Of a DNA stretch of 64,000 nt, positions 57,145 through 64,000 are shown in pieces. Source of the stretch: Guadua angustifolia (Eukaryota > Streptophyta > Magnoliopsida > Poales > Poaceae); assembly GCA_036346375.1 (NCBI GenBank), contig CM070502.1, positions 72,866,224 through 72,930,223 of the forward strand, read 5' to 3'. The translations under genes and the position numbers were made by a program. Position 1 is the first letter of the stretch. Every line of letters begins with the position of its first letter. The notes beneath the pieces were generated by a model. That model had not been told where the DNA came from. It did no database searches and saw only the letters and a program-made list of their open reading frames with translations.

Positions 57145-59422
57145 CTTTATTTATACCGCTTATGTACCAATATCATGGTTTTCGTGTACTATTATTTACA
57201 CTAACCATCTTGAAGCGTCTGACTGCTCGAAACAACGCTCAAACTAACCTTCCCGGATATACTCGCAAAAGAAAGGCCCTCGAATCAAATCTTTGAAAAA
57301 TATGAACCCCAAATAAATTCATCCAAAAAATTAACCCTTAATAAATTCCTCCCGAAGCCTGATTTCAAATTTCCTCTTCCACATCTTGAAAGTACATCTA
57401 GGCCCCTTGAGGGTTTTGGTGATTAATGACAACGCAATTAGAAAATACTAATGGTTAAGTAAGAATCTATGCAGAGATCTAGAATATATATCATGAGAAA
57501 GCGATTGGAGATCCCTACCGCATTTAAAATTTGAGAAGGCGGCATCAAGACTTATGTTGTAATTTTTCTATTTAATTGAGTCTAAGGATAGCCGTACTAT
57601 TAAGAGGGATACAACAGAAAATCGCTTCTAGGATATTCTTGTGCTCAAAGGATGAAAATTGCATAGCAAAAGGACTTAAATCATTGCATTTCCTTTAAAT
57701 GTACCCTTGCTGGCCGAGTGGGTCAGGCCGGAGTATTCAGACATTTGGTCCGGACACTCCGGGTTGATACCCTCGATGAAAGGCTGCTTACTCACCAGTC
57801 CGGAGTATCCGAGGTTTAGTCCGGACACTCCGGGTTAAGTGAGTGTGAGTCCGGAGTATCCGGGGTTGAGTCCGGACACTCCGGGTGAAGGCGGTCCGGA
57901 GTATCCGGGTCAGTCCGGAGTATCTGAGGTTTTAGTCCGGACACTCTGGGTTGACCCCTTCGGTACGAGCTAATTCTTCACTAATTCGGACTATCCGGGT
58001 TGTAAGTCCGGATACTCCGGGTTGTGCGTAGCTCTCTCACAACGGTTGGATTTTGGAGCCCCTATTTAAGCCCTCACTCCCCACCTACCAGGGTAAGAGC
58101 TCCATTATTGCATCCATTTGCTCTCAAGCTCTCACTCTTACACTCTCTTGAGCTATAGTCTCCTTCTCCACTTGAATCTAGTGTTTGATTTGATTTTTTT
58201 GGGAGAAAGGAGTAGATTTGAGTGCTTTGAGCTTGCATCTCTTATTCTTGAGCACAAGATTCATCCTCTAAGAAGATTTCACGACGTATTTGTTACTCTT
58301 GGAGTTTGAAGGACTTCTAGACGGCAAGGAGTCACCGGGAGCCTCCAAATACTTGGTGTGGTGGGCCCCGGAAGTTTGTGAAGGCAAGCCTCGCCTCCGA
58401 ATGGAAAGAGGCAAGGAGTGAAGACCGGCAAGTGCATTTGTGCAACACCGGGAGGATAGTGGTCAAGAGGGACCCAAGCTTTGTGCCTCCTCAACGGAAA
58501 CGTAGGATTCCCTTCAAGAATCCAAACTTCGGGTAAAAATCACTGTCTTCATGTTCTTCCTTTGGTTTTGCTAGGGTTTGTGGTCTTGGACATTTGGGAG
58601 CCCCGATTTACTTTCCTACTGTGTTTGGTTCTAGATCTATACCTTCTCCAGGTACCTGATAGTGTTTAGAATACTTGTCTTCAATTAGTTTGTTGAAAAA
58701 TTGAAGAGATTTAAAATCGCATTTCGAGGTGACCAACCCGGATAGTCCGGACCACTGACCCCGGATAGTCCGGACCACTGATCCTGGATAGTCCGGATAT
58801 ACCGGAGTATCCGGATCAAACCTCGGACACTCCGGGCTAATATCCTCGGGAAATTTTATTTAGCTGTAAAATTTTTATTCGCCTATTCACCCCCCTCTAG
58901 GCGACATCTCCGATCCTTTCACATCTCTTTTCCCTCCATTCTGTCCCACACATCCTCTCATCTGCCTCTCAGTTTCCTTAGCTTATTGAAACGTTTTCTC
59001 TCATATGCCTCTCAGTTTCCTTAGCTTACTAAAACGTTTTCGAACTCCCTCTCCTTTTTCCCTCATCGAAGCGAATGCATGATGCAAACCATCGGAGGGA
59101 ATCCTTAATTTGTAGCAGCCTCCTTGACACACATGCACGGGAGACGCAGGTGTCTGTTTGTGCTTTCGGCATGCCAATGGGACAGAGCGAGATGACGTAA
59201 ATACCATTCGCGCAAAAGGCTGCAACATTGGATGGCACGGGCGCCAGGCCCTCTATCGCGTGTGCCGCGTGGTCCGTTCGGCCGGCAGTGGCTCCAGCCC
59301 CCCTAGCACGTGTGTTGTGTTGCCTGTCAGGTGGACTTTCCAGCGCTCAAAGGCTGCCAGAATATTTCTAGCGTCTCGGCAGCGTGGCAAAGTCAATTTC
59401 AACCCTTCGGCTACGCAAACAA
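57145..59422. repeat. Segmental duplication, copy 2, split by a solo LTR
   Basis: Bases 57145-57386 and 58922-59422 together match copy 1. A solo LTR sits at the equivalent of copy-1 position about 56035, and copy 1 shows the unoccupied site (CACATCTCTTTTCC). Past the duplicated end the copy is followed closely by an hAT element. Confidence 0.85.
57387..58921 (+). mobile_element. Solo LTR, 1.5 kb
   Basis: It starts TGAAAGTACATCTAGGCCCC and ends CCGATCCTTTCA, flanked by CATCT at 57382-57386 and 58922-58926. The end region CCTATTCACCCCCCTCTAGG is shared with the LTR at 30431. Two clusters of TCCGGAGTATCCGG and TCCGGACACTCCGGG words (57720-58025 and 58735-58845) form many short near-palindromes. 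No coding genes. Confidence 0.93.
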
Positions 59423-59442
59423 GTGGTAGCAATTGCCCGAAT

Positions 59443-60906
59443 CAGGGTTAAACTTTTCATTTTGAAGAAAATTTCGGACCCCTCCGAAATCCGAAATTTC
59501 AGACAAAATTCCAAAATTTCGGCCAGAGTACATTCAAAATTCAAAAAGCAAAATTCAAATCCAGTTTATTTGGTACTGAAATTTCCGAAATTTTGCCCAA
59601 ATTGCACTGACTGAAAATTGGTTCAAACGATGTCAAAAAATTTTGAAATTTTTTTGTAGGTTCCTGACATATTAGAGATGTTCTCATAAAAATATTTAGG
59701 TGATTATTAGGTTTGTGTAATTTTTAAAAATTCAAACATTGATACTATGTAGATAAAACGTTGATCGGCAAGTTTGAACCGGATGAAAAATAGTACAAAC
59801 GATGTTAGAAAATTTTAAAATTTTTTGTGGAGATTCCTGACATATATATTATATTATGTAAAAATTTCAGATGATGATAAAATGTGAGGAATTTTTTAAA
59901 AATTCAAACATTGGTATTGTCTTGGTAAAGCGCTGAGCGGCAAGTTTCATCCGAATGAAAATTAGAACAAACAAGGTTATAAAATGTTAAAAAATTTTCT
60001 GGATGGTCCTTACACATCCATAATATTCTCATAAAATTTTCATATGATGATCAGGTGTCATGAAGTTTTAAAAATTCCAACAGTGCTACTATCCTGTTAA
60101 AAGGCTGACGATCAATAATAGATTTACTTTAGCAATAAGAAAGGTTTAAATTTTTTAAAAATTTTACATAAGGGTGGAAAGGAAATGTTTAATATCTCAT
60201 AAAAATTTGGAATCATGATCACGCTCCAGTGAATTTATAAAATTCGTAGAAAGCACAATGCCATTTATGTTCTTTCTCTGTTTGATTTTTGAAATATAAT
60301 ACAACAAATTAAGTTCAGTGCTTACTGCATTGATAGATTTTATTGAGCAAACAAAGAAATTTTAATTTTTTTGAAAATTTTATGCAATGGTACTGAGGAA
60401 ATTATTAATCTGTCATAAAAATTTTAGATGATGATCACACTCGAGAAAATTTAGAAAAATCTAAAAAGTTTACTGTCTCAATTATGTCCATTCTTTTTTT
60501 GATTTTTTAAAGATAATAAATGATATTAAATTATTTTGAAACTTTTTTTGTATGATCCTAAACTACTAAATATGGTATCATAAATTTTTCATATCATTAT
60601 CAAGCTTATAAATTTTTTGAAAAATCTGACAGTGTTTCTGCCCAAATTTTAAAAAATCTCAAAAAATTAGTTTTTCATCAAATTTTCATAGAAGATCACT
60701 TTCTAATAGGTTATTGGACCAAATCTGGCCAAATCCGGTGCTTAAACTTCAAAAACTGGATTCAAAACCCAAAATTTCGCTGAAATTTCTTAAATTAATG
60801 TAGCATTTTCAATTTTTTTTTTGAATTTTTGAATTTGCCTGGCTTTTGTAATCTCGGGGTCCAAAATCCGAAATTTCACCGAATTTCGACGAAAATTTGA
60901 ACCCTG
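59443..60906. mobile_element. hAT-type non-autonomous element
   Basis: 1464 bp beginning CAGGGTTAAACTTTTC and ending GAAAATTTGAACCCTG, giving terminal inverted repeats. The perfect 8-bp duplication GCCCGAAT lies at 59435-59442 and 60907-60914. A CAGGG end with an 8-bp TSD is diagnostic of hAT. The interior is very AT-rich with no transposase. It is a shorter relative of the insertion at 4336-7487. Confidence 0.92.
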
Positions 60907-61074
60907 GCCCGAATCCAGTGCTTGGCGTCCGCGGAAAAGAAGATTCCTGCGGCATTCAGGTGCGAGAAATGATATCACACTGCCACTCTGCTGAATTTTG
61001 CCTGCACGGGACTATGTTTGAAAAGTCATCACTATGAGGACCATATCTCTACTAGATAAAGTGAGACCCACGTT

Positions 61075-61280
61075 ACTTCATTAAAATTACTCATTTTTGC
61101 CACTGCTCTTTAATTACCCACCTTTGCCCGTGTCACTTCATCAAAATTATCCACCTTTGCCACTGCTCTTTAATTATCCACCTTTGCCCATGTCACTTTA
61201 TCAAAATTATCCACCTTTGCCACTGCTCTTTAATTACCCACCTTTGCCACTGCTCTTTAATTAACCATCTTTGCCACTGT
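61075..61280. repeat. About 60-bp tandem repeat in Helitron
   Basis: Three full units and a partial one contain CACTTCATCAAAATTATCC, ACCTTTGCCACTGCTC and TTTAATTA. The last repeats only the ACCTTTGCCACTGCTC half. Confidence 0.85.
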
Positions 61281-62509
61281 TAGTACCTTTGCAAATAAAC
61301 TTTTTATCGCACATTGAGTTTTCGTTGCAACGTACGGACACATGACTAGTTCGAATAAAAATAGAGCCAGGTGACAAGCACAGTTTAAAAAAAATCCACT
61401 TTCTCTCCCTCCTCGAAACACTCTTGAGTCTCGTTTTCCCTTGCACACTTGCTACGTACTTACTACTAGTTTGTACTCCATAGTACCATCGTCGTATATA
61501 CATTTTGTCAAAAAAAGGGTCTTTGTAAGGCACAAAGTTAATGAAAGATTTATTTGTTACTTAATACTACTGCAGGTTGGCACACGCGTTTTACTGGCTA
61601 CCAGGAAAGTATGTCTGTGATTTACTGCAAATCAGTGACATTACTCCTCTCTTTCAATGGTTCGTTGATATTTCTTCATTTTGTTTGACCATACATACAC
61701 ATCTAACATCTTCAGAAGATTAAAAAATTGTCGGCTAATAAGGGTTCTTACAAGGGAAAATTTTGATATATGTCATTGCATAGTAATCGATTTAGAGAAA
61801 TGCGACTAGAGAGTGGTGGCTTCTAAAAATACCATTGCAAACCTTACTTCTTCAGAAAAATACCACTGTTATACGGATTTAGCTTGTATTGGACAAAATT
61901 GTCCCTATCTTCTCCAACCTCACCGTACGTATGTGTCTTCTTCCTACCTGACTGTCTCCGGCAACGATGGCTGGGTGCCACCGGAGATGAGATCTCAAAC
62001 ACAACGACGGTATTCTAGGAGACAGAGTAGAGCAGAGCCATCGCCGTCGTCAAGGCTGCCCACAATACTGTAGCCCAACTGCCGCTGTTGATCATCCGAT
62101 GAAGTCTGGCACTACTGGATCTAACCGTGTACAGGCAGCGGCTCAGAACCACAAGATGGCTCTTAAAAAAAAAAGAACCACAAGATGGATGGCATCATCC
62201 CCTAATTAAAGTTGGCAAAGTTCCGGCTCAATGAGCCTATCCAAGTGTCACTTTTGCCTAATTTGCAAAAAAGTCCTCACGTTTCTTCAAATTACGGATA
62301 GGTCCCTGTAATTACGAATAGGTCCTTTGCGATTTTTAGCGAGGGGAAGATTTCCTTTTCTAAATCGCATTTGGGTCCCTCGTGCGCCGTTTTACGGAAA
62401 AAACTCCCGTTAAATTCAAATCACGAACAAGCCCTTTTCTAATTTTTCAGGATAGCGGACAGGTCCAAAAACGTAACATTCAGGCCCTTGCTCTCTACGT
62501 CTAGGTCCT

Positions 62510-62845
62510 TTCTCCGTTTTCCTCGGGAAAAAATGTTTTCGTCGCTAGAAAAATGTGTTCAGCTCTATCTCTAGACTTTTTCCCTCCGTTCTTTCCGGAA
62601 AAAATATTTTCGTGCTCCGTTTTTCCTCGTTTTTCCCGAAAAAAATGTTTTCGTGGTCCGTTTTTCCTCGTTTTTCCAAAAAAAAAAATCATGGTGCGTT
62701 TTTTCTCCGAGAAAAACAAAAAATTGTTTTTCGTTCGCGCGCGCGACGTGCGCCGCGTTTAGTCCTTTCTCCATTTTTTGCGCAAAAAATGTTTTCGTGC
62801 TCCGTTTTTCCCGAAAAAAATGTTTTCATGGTCCGTTTTTCCTCG
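62510..62845. repeat. Degenerate tandem repeat in Helitron
   Basis: Copies of TCCGTTTTTCCTCGTTTTT, then GAAAAAAATGTTTTCGTGG recur about six times with loss and gain of bases. The unit combines a T-run and an A-run, so it folds back weakly. Composition resembles the array at 23690-24420. Confidence 0.7.
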
Positions 62846-63125
62846 CTTTAATAGATATTTCTACAATTTTAGCTCTCTATTTTTCCCCGTTACGCTCATT
62901 ATTTCAACGATTTAAAGAATAAAACGCCGTTAAGCAAGAAAATATAAATTTATATAATATATGCTCGTATGAACTACGATATCACTCAAAACGTTTGTCA
63001 TCATCGATCTATTCAAAATGCGATGCGGTGATCACTGTAGACATGCTATCCTAACTACTTGTATTGCATGACGTCTCACGATATGTCTTTCCATATCTTT
63101 CCAGTTAAATCTTATTAACTACGGA

Positions 63126-63142
63126 CGCGGCGTGCCGCCGCG
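63126..63142. other. Helitron 3' hairpin
   Basis: CGCGGCG, TGC, CGCCGCG is a perfect 7-bp stem with a 3-nt loop, located 9 nt before the terminal CTAG. It acts as the rolling-circle stop signal in Helitrons. Confidence 0.85.
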
Positions 63143-63170
63143 CTTCCTTATCTAGTTCATGTTATTGCAG

Positions 63171-63293
63171 CCCCTGATCGACAGCCACCTCGTTGCCGTC
63201 GCCTGGTTGGGCCGGCAGGCATCTTTGCATGAGACGTCTGGCTCCAGCGAGTCCTTAGGGGCGCCACCCCTGGAGACTTCTGGTTTGAAATAG
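63171..63293 (+). other. Possible terminal exon
   Basis: After an acceptor-like GTTATTGCAG ending at 63170, a frame reads PLIDSHLVAVAWLGRQAS and onward to a stop at 63291-63293, 41 codons with coding-like codon use. A TGTAATG-like region follows. No matching upstream exon was found before the Helitron, and I do not recognise the family. It could be a truncated gene end or chance. Confidence 0.25.
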
Positions 63294-64000
63294 GAATAAT
63301 GGGCGCTGCATATGAACTGTCCTGCAATGTATTGTTCGATTCATTGCTTGTTTGCTTGGTCAATTACTTTTTTATTTTCAATCAGTAACCATTGTGTTGC
63401 ACTGTTGTTCGATTTGTAGATGATAGAGCCAAAGAAAACCGGGTTTTGATAAATATCACCCGGATGTTTTGTTGCTAAAAATCATCCAAATCTTGGAACG
63501 TTGGATCTTCTCTAAGATTGGTGTGATTGATGAAACGGAGATATCATGACAGAAGAACAGACCAAAACGAGGCCAACCTGAATTGTATATTATGATATCA
63601 GTCATTGATTTAACAGAGATGTCTTACAATTCTAAGTTTTCTGTTTAGAATAACATAGAAGAACTAATAGCCTTTTGATCTAACGGTTGGGCCATTAGAT
63701 CCAATGATCCAAAATTTGCATGTTATTTCACAAATAAATATCCGGGAGATTGCTATACACTCCCAAGAAAACCATGGAAATCATGATAGACAAACGACGA
63801 GACATAGACTGCACAGATAGAGAATGAAGTCCCTAATTGCTGAGATTCGGGACAATGTTTACTCCAAAGCTTGTTCACTGACCACTTAAATTCTTTGCAC
63901 TTTTCTTCTCTGCTAATGTAGTAATGCCATGTTTATTCTTCTATGCTAATTCAGTAATGACACCTTTTAGCAATGCGACGTTTATTCTTCTCTGGCTCTC
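63294..64000. other. Intergenic DNA to the window end
   Basis: AT-rich, with a near-repeat pair at the edge (GCAATGCGACGTTTATTCTTCTC and GTAATGCCATGTTTATTCTTC around 63920-63995). No gene recognised. Confidence 0.35.

Larger units (their letters stand above)
61046..63155 (+). mobile_element. Helitron, non-autonomous
   Basis: The 5' end is TCTCTACTAGATAAAG preceded by A at 61045. The 3' end is CTAG at 63152-63155 followed by T, matching insertion between A and T. A GC-rich hairpin with a 7-bp stem (CGCGGCG, loop TGC, 63126-63142) lies 9 nt before CTAG, as Helitrons require. No Rep/helicase gene is present in the 2.1 kb. Two internal tandem arrays are listed separately. No captured gene was recognised. 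Confidence 0.85.

Overview
The window is plant nuclear DNA, almost certainly from a grass (Poaceae). The evidence is GC-rich first exons with GT-AG introns, grass-type Copia, Gypsy, CACTA, hAT, Mutator and Helitron elements, and protein families with plant-specific architecture. All exon models here were built by reading splice sites and family conservation by eye. No transcript data or search was used.

Five protein-coding genes look intact. They are a single-exon DUF1645 gene (11048-11839, +), a six-exon phosphopantetheine adenylyltransferase gene of CoA synthesis (14848-17696, -), a four-exon DUF829/TMEM53-like alpha/beta-hydrolase gene (18788-21982, -), and two Sec14-nodulin (SFH) phosphatidylinositol-transfer genes lying tail to tail (41840-45258, +; 46093-50902, -). 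Between the first two genes is a telo-box/site-II promoter followed by two related candidate box C/D snoRNAs (about 13757-14019). DUF1645 proteins include rice SGL, so the gene island may be syntenic with a rice region, but this was not tested.

The rest is mostly mobile DNA, and many insertions can be closed by their target-site duplications (TSDs). At 760-10695 is a decayed Copia element (TSD GTAAT) with an hAT-like insertion in its reverse transcriptase and a Gypsy-type LTR inside its 3' LTR. At 24566-27842 is a CACTA element (TSD ATT) carrying exons of an EH-domain gene. At 28780-40453 a solo LTR contains a 9-kb Gypsy-derived element (TSD CCGCA), which itself contains a 3.3-kb solo LTR (TSD CTCAT) and a second LTR-like insertion (TSD CGCTC). 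Further right are solo LTRs at 54171-55108 (TSD TGGCT) and 57387-58921 (TSD CATCT), an hAT element at 59443-60906 (8-bp TSD GCCCGAAT) and a Helitron at 61046-63155. Two fold-back Mutator-type MITEs with 9-10 bp TSDs flank or neighbour the CoA and hydrolase genes.

The most unusual structure is in the 3.3-kb solo LTR. About fifteen occurrences of the word CAACACATG (31031-33315) sit at the tip of short inverted repeats. The loop ACACA is constant, while the stem sequence differs from copy to copy and stays self-complementary. I know of no described element with this constant-loop, variable-stem arrangement, and it is the main lead from this window.
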